Below, one piece after another: positions 44,110-53,435 of a DNA stretch of 64,000 nucleotides (position 1 is the first letter of the stretch; each line of letters begins with the position of its first letter). The translations under genes were made by a program, and so were the position numbers. This DNA comes from CAXTSE01 sp964246985 (GTDB lineage: Bacteria > Actinomycetota > Actinomycetes > Actinomycetales > Microbacteriaceae), in contig CAXTSE010000010.1 in NCBI GenBank assembly GCA_964246985.1, positions 1 through 64,000 of the forward strand. Reading direction: 5' to 3'. Below the pieces are notes generated by a model. The model was not told the origin of the DNA. It ran no database searches and saw only the letters and a list, made by a program, of their open reading frames with translations.

Positions 44110-44124
44110 TTCCTAGGGCGACGG
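44110..44124. repeat. 15-base motif TTCCTAGGGCGACGG, copy 2
   Basis: Identical to 42764-42778. It lies directly ahead of the AAGGAAG ribosome-binding site of the SBP gene, a place where a repressor could block transcription. Confidence 0.5.
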
Positions 44125-44195
44125 TGGCAGCGGACGCTGGCACCCCGTGATGCGGGAGTGATGCGGGAGGTGCGGGGTGGTGCGGAGGGGTGGGG

Positions 44196-45344
44196 TCACG
44201 AGACCCCGAGCTGCCCGGAGAGGACCATGGCGGCGGATCCGCGCATGACGATGTCCCGGCCGAGGGCGGTCATCCGCAGCGTCAGATCCCCGTGGAACGC
44301 GGGCATCGTGCGGCTGCGGATGGTGTCGATGGCCGCCTGTGCAAGGGGGCCGTCGAGCAGGTCGACGGGGCCGCTGAGCACGACCTCCGCCAGATCGAGG
44401 GCGCCGACGATCGGCGCGAGGGCGATGCCGAGACGCTCGCCGGCGCGCGACAGGATGATGTCGCGCTCGGCCTGGCCCGCCGCATCCGCCAGCTTCGCCT
44501 CCAGCCGTGGGGCCGCGAGCCAGGTCTCGAGGCAGCCCACCTTGCCGCACGCGCAGAGCTCGCCGCCGTCGGTGCCGACGACCACGTGGCCGATCTCGCC
44601 CGCGGCGAAGCGGTTGCCGAAGAGCGGGGTGCCGCCGAGCAGCAGACCCGCGCCGACGCCGTGACCGATCTTGACGAGCATGGTGTCGCTGAGCGCCTCG
44701 CCGAAGCTGTGCTCGGCGAGCACGGCCGCGTTCGCGTCGTTGGCGACGAGCACCGGCAGGCCGGTCGCCTGCTCGAGCAGCGTCTGGAGGGGGACGTCGG
44801 TCCAGCCGAGGTTGGGGGCACTCAGGACCGTGCCACCGAGGTCGACGACGCCCGGCGAGCCGACGCCGATGCCGAGGATCGGCAGCGTGGCCCGTGCGAC
44901 GAGCGCCTCGGCGAGCGCCAGCACCTTCGCGGTGGCGGCGTCTCCCGTGGCGGACTCGAGCTGCACCTCGAGGGAGGCGACGACTCCCCCGTCGAGGTCG
45001 AGCACGGCCCCGCGGAACTCGGCGTACTCGCTGAGGTCGAGGCCGAGGATCTGGAATCCGGTGCGGTTGATGTCGAGCAGGGTGGCGGGCTTGCCGGGAC
45101 GCGCCTCGTCGCGCTGACCGAGCTCCACGACGAGGTTGTCGGCCATCAGCTGCCCCACGAGATCCCCGATGGTCACGCGCGTGAGTCCGGTGGCACGGGC
45201 GAGGTCGGCGCGGCTGACGCTGCCCGACCGGTAGAGGGTCTGCAGGACGAGTGCGCGGTTGTGGCTGCGGGCGTGCTCCGGGAGCGATTTGCCGCTGGGG
45301 CGCAGTCGCCCGGTGGCGAATCCCGACCGCTCTGACGTGGACAC
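44196..45344 (-). CDS. ROK-family transcriptional repressor (NagC/XylR type)
   Basis: 382-aa regulator. The N-terminal winged helix-turn-helix has ALVLQTLYRSGSVSRADLARATGLTRVTIGDLV (about 30-60). The ROK sugar-binding domain follows with VLVANDANAAVLAE, GGTPLFGNRFAAGEIGH and the zinc motif CACGKVGCLETW. The GTG at 45344 is chosen because the longer frame runs into the operator. Adjacent to and co-oriented with the amino-sugar operon, so it probably controls it and itself. Confidence 0.92.
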   Translation of the reverse strand: MSTSERSGFATGRLRPSGKSLPEHARSHNRALVLQTLYRSGSVSRADLARATGLTRVTIGDLVGQLMADNLVVELGQRDEARPGKPATLLDINRTGFQILGLDLSEYAEFRGAVLDLDGGVVASLEVQLESATGDAATAKVLALAEALVARATLPILGIGVGSPGVVDLGGTVLSAPNLGWTDVPLQTLLEQATGLPVLVANDANAAVLAEHSFGEALSDTMLVKIGHGVGAGLLLGGTPLFGNRFAAGEIGHVVVGTDGGELCACGKVGCLETWLAAPRLEAKLADAAGQAERDIILSRAGERLGIALAPIVGALDLAEVVLSGPVDLLDGPLAQAAIDTIRSRTMPAFHGDLTLRMTALGRDIVMRGSAAMVLSGQLGVS

Positions 45345-45348
45345 GTTT

Positions 45349-45371
45349 GTTAGTAAAGCGTACGTACTAAC
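45349..45371. promoter_or_regulatory. Inverted repeat operator ahead of the ROK repressor
   Basis: Perfect arms GTTAGTA (45349-45355) and TACTAAC (45365-45371) with a 9-base spacer lie 5 bases before the GTG start. Position and AT-rich symmetry suit an autoregulatory operator. Confidence 0.6.
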
Positions 45372-45430
45372 TACGCGCAAGGTTTGCGAAGCGTCTTTAC
45401 ATACCCGTAACACGGGCGGCTCCGGCCACG

Positions 45431-45466
45431 CACGGATGGGCCCGGAGAGAACCGGGCCCATCCGTG
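45431..45466 (-). terminator. Terminator after the S8 protease gene
   Basis: A perfect 15-bp stem (CACGGATGGGCCCGG, 45431-45445, with 45452-45466) and a 6-base loop lie 18 bases after the protease stop. Confidence 0.8.
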
Positions 45467-45484
45467 ATCAGCCGGGGTCGCGCC

Positions 45485-48400
45485 CTAGAACACCACCCAG
45501 AACAGCTTCGACGAGCTGGTCGACGGAGCGTTCAGCGCATCTCCGCTGTACGTCGCGCGCACGGTGTAGAAGCCACCGCGCAGCTTCGGCAGCTGGTAGC
45601 TGATGCGCCCGCTCGCGTCGATCGACCCCGGCACGGCGTACGTCTTGCCGTTGACGTTGAGCGTGACCGTGCCGGTCGGTGCCACGGCACCCGACCCCGC
45701 CGAGCCCCACACCGTCGTCGTCACCGTCGTGCGCTGCCACGAGAACAGCACCTGCGGGGACACCGACACCTTGGTGCTGGTGGACTGGCGCACCGTGACG
45801 GCGGCCGACGTCGCGGTGGCGCTGACGCCGTCCGGGTTCGTCGCCGTCACGACCACGGTCAGGGCGCGACCCGCATCGGCCTTCTTGACCGTGTAGCGCG
45901 CCGTCGTCGCGCCCGCGATGTCGGCGCCGTCCCGCTGCCACTGGTAGGCGAAGGCGAGGTCGTCGCTGTCCCACTCCCCCGGATCCGCGGTCAGCCTCTG
46001 GCCCACATCGGGCGTTCCCGAGATGGTCGGCGGCGACACGTTGACCGGAGCATCCGGCACCACCGTCTCCTCGGTGGTCACCGTCAGCGCCGTGACGCGG
46101 CCCGTGTCGGCGTAGCGGACGAGCCCGAGGTACGAGCTGAACTCGTCGAGACCCGACCACGAGGCCGTGTAGGCCACCGGCACCCCCTGCACTCCCTCGA
46201 GAACCGGCGGCTCGAGGGTCAGCGGTGCCGCCGCGGCGGGCACGACCGACGTCGCGACCAGGTCCCACGGCGTCGGGCCGGGCACCGAGAACACGACGAC
46301 CTCGACGATGTAGTCACCCGGTGTCGGATCAACGATGTCGACCCGCTCATCCGCCGCCCCGGTTGCCGACGTCCACTGCTCGACCGGTGTCCCCGCCCCG
46401 TCGAGCCGCAGCACGTACAGGTCGAGGTCGGCGAGGTCGTCGAGGGAGTCGAGGTCGAAGCGCGCGAACTCTGCGCCCTCCGGCACCGTCACCTCGTAGT
46501 CGACGAACTGGTCGTTGGCCGTGCCGACGCCCGAGTTCTCGCCGGTGGGGTCGGCCGGATCCTTCAGCAGCTCGCCCTTCGCGAGCCCCGTCGTCGACAG
46601 CGGGATCGACCCGGTGCCGCCCGGCGTCACCGTGATCTCGGTGGCGCCTGCGGTGCCGGTGCCCTCCGCATCCGACGGTGCGATGAGCGTCACCGGCTGG
46701 ACGGCCACGGGGGTCCGCACCGCCGTGTCGCCGCTCGTCAGCGTGATCGACCCGGTGGCCCACTCGTCGAGCGGAGCGGTCGTGCGGGCGATCCCGATCT
46801 CGAGACGCTGGGTGGCCCCCGCCGCGATCGTGAACGTCGCCGGCGACACCGTCACGTCGACGCCCGCCAGCCCCGCCACCGATGCGGTGTAGGTGCCGTC
46901 CTCCAGAGCGGTCACGGTGCGCACGATGGTCTCGGATGCGGTCAGCGATCCGATCGCGATGGACGCCAGGTTGAGCTGGCTCGGATCGATCGGCTCGGTC
47001 GCCGGCCCGGTCTCGATCCCGACGCCCTCGATGTACGACAGCCAGTCGGGGGTGTCGTTGAGGTAGACGAGTCCGGGGGTGAGGAAGGCGGTCGGATCGA
47101 CGTGGCCCGCACCCTGCGCGAACGGATCGGTGACGGCGGCGCCGTCGGCCCCGACCGTGTCGTACGCGGTCGTCATGAGCGCCGACTTCACCTCCGCCGG
47201 GGTGGCCGTCGGATGCGCGCCGAGGTACAGCGCGCCGAGACCCGCCACGTGCGGCGCGGCCATCGAGGTGCCCGAGAGGAACTCCCACCGCGGATCCTCA
47301 CCCTCGGCGTTGTTCGCCGCCGCGAGGATTCCGACACCGGGTGCCGCCACGTCGGGCTTCAGCACGTCGCTGCCGTCGGCGAGCACCGGACCGCGCGACG
47401 AGAAGCCGGCGACCTGCGGCACGGGAGGCGTGGTGCCGGTCGAGTTGCCGCGCTCGAGCGTGACGGTCGTGCCGGGGGTCGACGCCGCCGCGATCACCGC
47501 GTCGCGGTACTGGGCGTCGAGGTGCACGGTGGGCACGGCGTGCTCGTCGAGGTCGAGCGATCCGGGGATCACGTTGACCAGCACGACGCCGATGCCGCCC
47601 GCGTCCTTGACGACCTGCGACTTCTGGGCGCGGGCGTTGTTGCCTCGCTCGCAGACGATGATCTTGCCCGCGACGATCGAGGGGTCGAGCGTGCCGGGAA
47701 GGCAGAGGTTGGGCGTCGTCGCGCCCGGCAGCCCTGCCGACAGGGCGGTGATCACCTCGCCGGTGACGGGCTCCTCAGGGATCGTGATGGACACACCCGC
47801 GTAGGTGCCGCCGGTCGAGAAGGTGGCCTCCGCCTCGTAGCTCGGGATGGTCGATGCCGCGACCGTGGTCACCCACGGCGCCGCGTTGTCGAGGGTCGAT
47901 GCACCCGGTCCCGAGTTGCCGGCCGACGCCGCGACGAAGATGCCGGCCGCGGCCGCGCCGAGGAACGCCTGGTCGGTGAACGACACCGTCGTCGAGGCTG
48001 CTCCGCCGCCGATCGAGTAGTTCAGCACGTCGACCCCGTCGATGACCGACTGGTCGATGGCCGCGATGATGTCGGAGTTGGTGCAGCCGTCGTCGGTCGT
48101 GTCGTCGGGGTTCGGGCCCGACCAGCAGACCTTGTAGGCCGCGATCTTGGCCGCGGGGGCGACTCCCGAGATCTGTCCGTAGTCGATGCCGAGCACGCTC
48201 GCCTCGACACCGAAGTTGCCGGCCGCTGTCGACCCGGTGTGCGATCCGTGCCCGTCGCCGTCGCGCGGCGAGATGTACTCGGCGACGCCGGGAGCACCGA
48301 GGCCGAGGTTGGCCGCGCCGAAGCCATCGAGGAAGTAGCGGGCTCCGACGATCTTGGTGTTGCACTCGCTGCCGTCGAACTGGCCGTCAGCGTCGCCCGC

Positions 48401-49108
48401 CTGGCACTCGCCGCGGAACGTCTGACCGTCGCCCTTGACGAAGCTGATGACGTCGCCCGACTTGGTGGGTCCGCCCGGCTCGCTGCCGAACGCGCCGCCC
48501 GCGAAGGACGGGTTCTCGGGGGCGATGCCGGTGTCGAGGATGCCGACGACCACGCCGGCGCCCGCCGCATCCGTCCCGCCGAGAGCAGCCCACACGCCGT
48601 CGTCGCCCGACAGCCCGAGGAAGTCGGTCGACGGGACGGCCGCGGTGACGTGCCGCAGCTCGTCGGGCTGGAGGTCGACGACGCGACGGTCGGATGCCAG
48701 CTCGGCCGCCTGCTCGGCGGTCAGCTGAGCCGAGAACGCGTTGACCGCCATCGTGTACGAGTGCGTGATCGAGACGCCGGCATCGGCCGCGACCTCGAGC
48801 TGCTGCTGGCCGAGGTACTCCGAGTAGGTCTGCACCGGAGCCCGTCGCGCGTTGAGCTGCGACCCATCGTCCGGGGCGGTCGGCGCGAACCCGGCGACCC
48901 CGCCCTCGTAGGTCGCGACCGGCTCATCGGCGAGGCCGATGATGTAGCGGCCGTCCTCGAAGACGGTGTGGGTCTGGGTCGCGAGGCCGTCGGCCGCGGA
49001 TGCGGGGGCGGCCAGCGCGGCGACCCCCGACAATCCGAGGGCTGAGGCGGCGATCGCGGCGACCAGTCGGCGCAGACGGGTCGGCGAAGACCCGGAGTTT
49101 CTCGTCAC
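45485..49108 (-). CDS. Secreted subtilisin-like serine protease (S8) with PA and C-terminal accessory domains
   Basis: 1207-aa secreted protease. Signal peptide with cleavage near ALAAPASA (about residue 38), then an I9-type propeptide (about 45-155). The catalytic domain has Asp in VVVGILDTGIAP, His in GHGSHTGSTAAG and Ser in FLSGTSMAAPHVAG. A PA domain is inserted between His and Ser (VAGKIIVCERGNNARAQKSQ). The tail holds a fibronectin-like repeat, a pre-peptidase C-type domain (DLDLYVLRLDGAG) and two Ig-like domains. No LPXTG or membrane anchor, so it is released. The GTG at 49108 follows AAGGA; the longer frame lacks a signal peptide. Probably used for extracellular protein degradation. 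Confidence 0.94.
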   Translation of the reverse strand: MTRNSGSSPTRLRRLVAAIAASALGLSGVAALAAPASAADGLATQTHTVFEDGRYIIGLADEPVATYEGGVAGFAPTAPDDGSQLNARRAPVQTYSEYLGQQQLEVAADAGVSITHSYTMAVNAFSAQLTAEQAAELASDRRVVDLQPDELRHVTAAVPSTDFLGLSGDDGVWAALGGTDAAGAGVVVGILDTGIAPENPSFAGGAFGSEPGGPTKSGDVISFVKGDGQTFRGECQAGDADGQFDGSECNTKIVGARYFLDGFGAANLGLGAPGVAEYISPRDGDGHGSHTGSTAAGNFGVEASVLGIDYGQISGVAPAAKIAAYKVCWSGPNPDDTTDDGCTNSDIIAAIDQSVIDGVDVLNYSIGGGAASTTVSFTDQAFLGAAAAGIFVAASAGNSGPGASTLDNAAPWVTTVAASTIPSYEAEATFSTGGTYAGVSITIPEEPVTGEVITALSAGLPGATTPNLCLPGTLDPSIVAGKIIVCERGNNARAQKSQVVKDAGGIGVVLVNVIPGSLDLDEHAVPTVHLDAQYRDAVIAAASTPGTTVTLERGNSTGTTPPVPQVAGFSSRGPVLADGSDVLKPDVAAPGVGILAAANNAEGEDPRWEFLSGTSMAAPHVAGLGALYLGAHPTATPAEVKSALMTTAYDTVGADGAAVTDPFAQGAGHVDPTAFLTPGLVYLNDTPDWLSYIEGVGIETGPATEPIDPSQLNLASIAIGSLTASETIVRTVTALEDGTYTASVAGLAGVDVTVSPATFTIAAGATQRLEIGIARTTAPLDEWATGSITLTSGDTAVRTPVAVQPVTLIAPSDAEGTGTAGATEITVTPGGTGSIPLSTTGLAKGELLKDPADPTGENSGVGTANDQFVDYEVTVPEGAEFARFDLDSLDDLADLDLYVLRLDGAGTPVEQWTSATGAADERVDIVDPTPGDYIVEVVVFSVPGPTPWDLVATSVVPAAAAPLTLEPPVLEGVQGVPVAYTASWSGLDEFSSYLGLVRYADTGRVTALTVTTEETVVPDAPVNVSPPTISGTPDVGQRLTADPGEWDSDDLAFAYQWQRDGADIAGATTARYTVKKADAGRALTVVVTATNPDGVSATATSAAVTVRQSTSTKVSVSPQVLFSWQRTTVTTTVWGSAGSGAVAPTGTVTLNVNGKTYAVPGSIDASGRISYQLPKLRGGFYTVRATYSGDALNAPSTSSSKLFWVVF

Positions 49109-49323
49109 AGAGATGTCCTTTTCGATGGTGATCGGGGAAGGACAGTCGGGCCTGTCGTACGTGAACGATACCCATGTCCCTCGAACGGGGGCAAGGACCG
49201 GGTGCGGATCCGGGCGCAGCGCTCTCGGCGTATCCACAGCCCGCTCAGAGGGTTCATAGTGTCCGCCTGCCATGCTGGACCCTGCCGGCGCACCCCGGCG
49301 CACAGACCTCACGAGGAGATGAC

Positions 49324-49809
49324 ATGTCCCCCCTTGCCGCCCGCGCCACCGTCCGCACCCTGCCCCGTCCGGTCGTCCTCGGAGTGGCTGGACTCGGTCT
49401 TCTCGGCGCCCTCGCCGGGTGCTCGACCGCCGCCGACGCCGGCACGTCCGACGGCTCGTCGGGCTCGTCTGATAGCGGGTCGTCGAGCTCGGGGGGAACC
49501 TCGTCGGCCGCCGGCTACACCGACGGCACGTACACCGAGGACGGCAGCTACAGCGCCCCCAGCGGCACCGAGACCATCACGGTCGAGGTCACGCTCGCCG
49601 ACAACACGATCACCGCCGTGACCGTCACGCCGCAGGCCGAGGGCGGCACTCAGGCCAACTACCAGGAGAAGTTCGCCGAGGGGATCTCGGCCGAGGTGGT
49701 CGGCAAGTCGATCGACGAGGTCAACGTGTCCCGCGTGGCCGGCTCGTCGCTCACGAGCGCCGGCTTCAACGACGCCATCGAGGCCATCAAGGCCGACGCG
49801 GCAGCCTGA
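49324..49809 (+). CDS. FMN-binding-domain lipoprotein
   Basis: 161-aa lipoprotein. Signal peptide with lipobox LAGC (30-33), a Ser/Gly linker (about 40-62), then an FMN-binding domain of the RnfG/NqrC type. The flavinylation site, usually SGATxTS, reads AGSSLTSAGFNDAIEAI, with Ser where Thr is usual. ApbE, encoded two bases downstream, would attach FMN covalently. Extracytoplasmic electron carrier. Confidence 0.9.
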   Translation: MSPLAARATVRTLPRPVVLGVAGLGLLGALAGCSTAADAGTSDGSSGSSDSGSSSSGGTSSAAGYTDGTYTEDGSYSAPSGTETITVEVTLADNTITAVTVTPQAEGGTQANYQEKFAEGISAEVVGKSIDEVNVSRVAGSSLTSAGFNDAIEAIKADAAA

Positions 49810-49811
49810 GC

Positions 49812-50696
49812 GTGACCGATCCGCTCCCCCACGCCTGGCGATTCGACGCCATCGGCACGGTCTGGCGGATCGACACCCCCGACGAGCTGACGGCAGAGGC
49901 GCGCGCGGCCGTCAGTGTGCGGATCGACCGCTTCGATCGTGACTGGTCGCGGTTCCGGAAGGACTCGCTGGTCTCTCGTATCGCCGGGACGTCGGGTGGC
50001 GGGCGATACGCCCTCCCCGATGACGCTCCCGCCCTCCTCGGGTGGTACCGGCGGCTCTACGAGGCGACAGGCGGCCGAGTCTCCCCGCTCGTCGGACGCA
50101 CCCTCGAGACGCTCGGCTACGACAGCGCCTACCGGCTGACGCCCGCATCCGCCGCCTCGCGAGCTCCGGTGCCCGCCTGGTCGGATGCCGTCGCCTGGGA
50201 CGGCACGCACCTCGACGTCGCGCAGCCCGTCGTGCTCGACGTCGGGGCGGCCGGAAAGGGCTACCTCGTCGACATCGTCGGCGACCTGCTCGCCGAGCTC
50301 GGGGCGGGGACGTCGATCGTGGATGCCGGAGGCGATCTGCGCGTGCGAGGCGACGTCTCTCTGCGGGTCGGCCTCGAGCATCCACGCGACCCCTCGAAGG
50401 TCATCGGAGTGGTCGAGCTGCGCGACGGGTCGCTCTGCGCGAGCGCCTCCAACCGGCGGGCCTGGGGCGACGGCCTCCACCACGTGCTCGACGCCGTGAC
50501 GGGCGTGCCGACCACGACCGTCATCGCCACCTGGGTGCTCGCACCCGACGCCCTGCACGCCGACGGCCTGGCCACCGCGCTCTTCTTCGATGCAGACCCC
50601 GATCTGTACCGGCATCCGGGCGTCGCCTGGGCCAGAATGTCCAGCAGAGGCCAGGTGCAGCACTCGGCCGACTTCCCCGGAGAGTTGTTCACATGA
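49812..50696 (+). CDS. apbE: FAD:protein FMN transferase ApbE
   Basis: Transfers FMN from FAD onto Thr/Ser of flavoprotein partners. 294 aa with DVGAAGKGYLVDIVGDLL, SIVDAGGDLRVRGD and HHVLDAVTGVP, the family's metal and FAD sites. No clear signal peptide is visible in this frame. Its natural target is the FMN lipoprotein just upstream. Overlaps the next gene by 4 bases. Confidence 0.94.
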   Translation: MTDPLPHAWRFDAIGTVWRIDTPDELTAEARAAVSVRIDRFDRDWSRFRKDSLVSRIAGTSGGGRYALPDDAPALLGWYRRLYEATGGRVSPLVGRTLETLGYDSAYRLTPASAASRAPVPAWSDAVAWDGTHLDVAQPVVLDVGAAGKGYLVDIVGDLLAELGAGTSIVDAGGDLRVRGDVSLRVGLEHPRDPSKVIGVVELRDGSLCASASNRRAWGDGLHHVLDAVTGVPTTTVIATWVLAPDALHADGLATALFFDADPDLYRHPGVAWARMSSRGQVQHSADFPGELFT

Positions 50697-52219
50697 CCGC
50701 CCAGCTCGATCGTCTCCTCGGCCGCGTCACGATGTACACGCTCGTGATCATCTGGCTCGGCGTCATCCTGGTCACCGCTCTCGTGGCGAGCATCCTGGGC
50801 GTGCTCAGCTTCACTCCCCTCGAGCTGCTGGCCAGTGTCGGTGTGCTGTTCGCGACCTCGTATCTGGTCAACGGCCTGTTCGGGGTGCTGTTCCGGCTGC
50901 GGCCGCAGCTGAGCTCGACGGCGATCACCGCTCTCCTGCTCGCGTGCATCTTCGACCCCACGATCGACCCGGCCGGGCTCGGCATCCTCGCCCTCGCGGC
51001 CGCCCTCGCGGTGGTGGCGAAGTACCTGCTCGCCGTCCGCGGGCGTCACGTCTTCAACCCCGCGGCCATCGGCGCCTTCCTGGTCGGATTCGTCGCCTAC
51101 TTCGTGCCGTCGACCTTCGCCTCCTGGTGGGTGGGCACCGGTCCGCTGCTCCCGTTCGTCGCCGTGGGCGCTCTCGCGATCCTGTACCGCACGCGACGGC
51201 TCCCGCTCGGGCTGGTCGCCGTCGGCGTCTACGTCGTCCTCGCCGGGCTGGTGGTCGTGCTGCAGGGTGGCTCGTACCTCGGCGGAGTGCAGACCGCTGT
51301 GCTGTCGTCGCCGATCGTGTTCCTCGCGGGCTTCATGCTGAGCGAGCCGCTGACCCTGCCGCCGCGCCGCCGGCAGCAGCTCCTCGTCGCCGGGATCGTG
51401 GCGGTCGCCTACGTGGTGCCGTTCTCGTTCTTCGCGGGGCTCCTGCACAACTCGCCCGAGCTCGCGCTCGTCATCGGCAACGCCGTCGCCTTCGCCTTCG
51501 GACAGCGCCGCGGCATCCGCCTCGCCTACGTCGGCAAGCGCCGGCTGTCACCGACCAGCTGGGAGTTCGAGTTCGAGCCGGCCGCGCCGGTGCGATTCGC
51601 GCCCGGACAGTACATGGAGTTCACGCTCCCGCACACGCGCACCGACGCCCGCGGCTGGAGGCGCGTCTTCAGCATCGCATCGGCACCGGGCGACGGGTCG
51701 CGCGTGCGCTTCGGCATCCGCCTGCCCGACGAGTCGTCGAGCTTCAAGAAGGCGCTGCTCGCGCTCGAACCCGGCTCGATCGTCTCGGCGACGTCGGTGA
51801 GCGGCGACTTCCTGCTCCCTGCGGACGCCGACAAGCCGCTGCTGCTCGTCGCCGGCGGCATCGGCATCACCCCGTACATCAGCCACCTCGCCGCCCTCCG
51901 CGAGGCGGGCGAGAGTCGCGACGTGTCCGTCGTCTATGCGGTGTCGTCGGCGGATGACATCGCCTACGTCGACGAGCTGACCGCGGCCGGGTGCGCGGTC
52001 ACCATCGTGTCGCGCGACAAGCCCGCGAGCCTGCCGAAGGGCTGGACCTGGGCCGACACCGACCGACTGACCGGCGACTCGCTCCTGGCGGCCGTGCCCG
52101 ATGCCGTCGCGCGTGACGTCTTCCTGTCGGGCCCCCCGAACCTCGTCGGAAGCCTGCGCACGGCCCTCAGGTCCGCGGGAGCGCGGCGCGTCCACACGGA
52201 TGTCTTCCTCGGGTACTGA
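50693..52219 (+). CDS. Membrane flavoreductase: RnfD/NqrB-like domain fused to a ferredoxin-NADP reductase domain
   Basis: 508 aa. The N-terminal ~270 residues hold about ten spans resembling the NqrB/RnfD membrane domain (RGRHVFNPAAIGAFLVGF). The C-terminal ~240 residues form a cytosolic FAD/NAD(P)H reductase with the FAD motif RRVFSIASAP, the nucleotide motif LLLVAGGIGITPYISHL and a C-terminal SGPPNLVGSLRTAL. It would pass electrons from NAD(P)H across the membrane to the covalent FMN of the lipoprotein. Third gene of the flavin-transfer module. Confidence 0.92.
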   Translation: MTAQLDRLLGRVTMYTLVIIWLGVILVTALVASILGVLSFTPLELLASVGVLFATSYLVNGLFGVLFRLRPQLSSTAITALLLACIFDPTIDPAGLGILALAAALAVVAKYLLAVRGRHVFNPAAIGAFLVGFVAYFVPSTFASWWVGTGPLLPFVAVGALAILYRTRRLPLGLVAVGVYVVLAGLVVVLQGGSYLGGVQTAVLSSPIVFLAGFMLSEPLTLPPRRRQQLLVAGIVAVAYVVPFSFFAGLLHNSPELALVIGNAVAFAFGQRRGIRLAYVGKRRLSPTSWEFEFEPAAPVRFAPGQYMEFTLPHTRTDARGWRRVFSIASAPGDGSRVRFGIRLPDESSSFKKALLALEPGSIVSATSVSGDFLLPADADKPLLLVAGGIGITPYISHLAALREAGESRDVSVVYAVSSADDIAYVDELTAAGCAVTIVSRDKPASLPKGWTWADTDRLTGDSLLAAVPDAVARDVFLSGPPNLVGSLRTALRSAGARRVHTDVFLGY

Positions 52220-52280
52220 CCCCGTTCGCCGTGCGCGAATCGCCGAGTTATCGACGACGCCGACTGCTAATTTCTCCTTA

Positions 52281-52301
52281 GTTGAGTCACTACGACTCAA
52301 G
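52281..52301. promoter_or_regulatory. HAIR operator (HspR binding site)
   Basis: GTTGAGT-N7-ACTCAAG matches the HAIR consensus CTTGAGT-N7-ACTCAAG at 13 of 14 positions. It lies 17 bases upstream of the hsp20 start, so HspR repression and heat induction are expected. Confidence 0.88.
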
Positions 52302-52318
52302 TTCATCAGGAGGACACC

Positions 52319-52690
52319 ATGGCTTATCTCACCGATTCGCGTCAGGGTCCGCGGCTCATGCCGATGGACCTCGCCCGAGACGACGACCGCTACGTGCTGA
52401 ATGCCGACCTGCCCGGCGTCGACCCCGCCACGGTCGACATCGCCATCGACGGTCAAACCCTCAGCATCCGCGCCGAGCGCACCCCGGCCGGCCCCGAGGG
52501 GCTCACCTGGATCGCGCGCGAGCGCACCAGCGGCACCTACCTGCGCCGCCTCACGCTCGGTCAGAACGTCGACACGGCCGGCATCTCGGCGTCGTACGAC
52601 AACGGCGTGCTGAGCGTCGTCATCCCGGTAGCCGAGAAGGCCAGGCCGCGGAAGATCGAGGTCAGCACCGCGGCTCCGGCCGCCGCGTAG
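52319..52690 (+). CDS. Small heat-shock protein, Hsp20/alpha-crystallin family
   Basis: 123-aa ATP-independent holdase. The alpha-crystallin domain runs from DRYVLNADLPGVDPATVDIAIDG to NGVLSVVIPVAEKARPRKIEV, with the conserved GVL near its end. The N-terminal arm is short. AGGAGG precedes the ATG. Own promoter with a HAIR operator and own terminator, so a single-gene heat-shock unit. Confidence 0.95.
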   Translation: MAYLTDSRQGPRLMPMDLARDDDRYVLNADLPGVDPATVDIAIDGQTLSIRAERTPAGPEGLTWIARERTSGTYLRRLTLGQNVDTAGISASYDNGVLSVVIPVAEKARPRKIEVSTAAPAAA

Positions 52691-52706
52691 CAGCGGACCT
52701 GCTCCG

Positions 52707-52740
52707 AAGCCCCTGGATCCCGTGGGATCCGGGGGCTTCC
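52707..52740 (+). terminator. Terminator after hsp20
   Basis: Arms GAAGCCCCTGGATCCC (52707-52722) and 52725-52740 pair almost fully (one mismatch) in a GC-rich hairpin just after the stop. Confidence 0.8.
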
Positions 52741-52762
52741 TGCTGTCTGTAGCGTGATCGGC

Positions 52763-53416
52763 ATGACCCTCGGAGTCGACGAGCCGGACGCGCGCGGCCG
52801 CATCGGACTGCACCTCGCCGGCCGCGACCTCGATCGCAACCCTCGGGTGCGCGTCACGGACGTGAGGCTGCTGGCCAGCAACTGGCACGTGTTCCGCAGC
52901 ACGACCTTCGACTACCTCGGCGACGACGGCGAGTGGAGGAGTCAGACCCGCGAGACGTACGACCGCGGCGACGGAGCGACCGTCCTCCTCTACGACCCCC
53001 GGCGGCGCACGGTGCTGCTCACACGCCAGTTCCGGTACCCGGTGTACGTCAACGACCACCCCGACGGCATGCTCGTCGAGACCGCCGCGGGCCTGCTCGA
53101 TGACGACGCACCCGAAGAGGCGATGCGTCGCGAGGCCGCCGAGGAGACCGGCATGGTCGTCGGGGAGGTCGAGCCGGTGTTCGTCGCGTACATGAGCCCC
53201 GGCTCCGTCACCGAGAAGCTCCATTTCTACGCGGCCGCCTACGACGGACCGCCGGCGATCCTCTCCGGGGGCGTCGAGGAGGAGGGCGAGGAGATCGAGC
53301 TGCTCGAGCTCGACATCGACGCCGCGGTCGCCGACATCGGCGTCGGCATCGTCGACGCCAAGACGATCATGCTGCTCCAGTGGGCGGTGCTCTCCGGCCC
53401 GTTCTCGGGTCGGTAG
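52763..53416 (+). CDS. Nudix hydrolase, ADP-ribose/GDP-mannose pyrophosphatase-like
   Basis: 217-aa protein of the NudK/ADPRase group. The Nudix helix is visible in EEAMRREAAEETGMVVGE (REAAEETG core), preceded by DGMLVETAAGLLDDD; typical RQFRYPVYVN upstream and YMSPGSVTEKLHFY downstream. It probably hydrolyses a nucleoside-diphosphate sugar. The ATG at 52763 has TAGCGT seven bases upstream; a GTG at 52754 is an alternative. Confidence 0.9.
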   Translation: MTLGVDEPDARGRIGLHLAGRDLDRNPRVRVTDVRLLASNWHVFRSTTFDYLGDDGEWRSQTRETYDRGDGATVLLYDPRRRTVLLTRQFRYPVYVNDHPDGMLVETAAGLLDDDAPEEAMRREAAEETGMVVGEVEPVFVAYMSPGSVTEKLHFYAAAYDGPPAILSGGVEEEGEEIELLELDIDAAVADIGVGIVDAKTIMLLQWAVLSGPFSGR

Positions 53417-53435
53417 CCCGCGCTAGCCTGCCGCC

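Noticed and set aside
45464..49045. 1193-aa open frame on the plus strand opposite the S8 protease
   Set aside because: It is Arg/Gly/Asp-rich low-information sequence typical of GC-rich antisense frames. The minus-strand frame has a signal peptide and a full catalytic triad.
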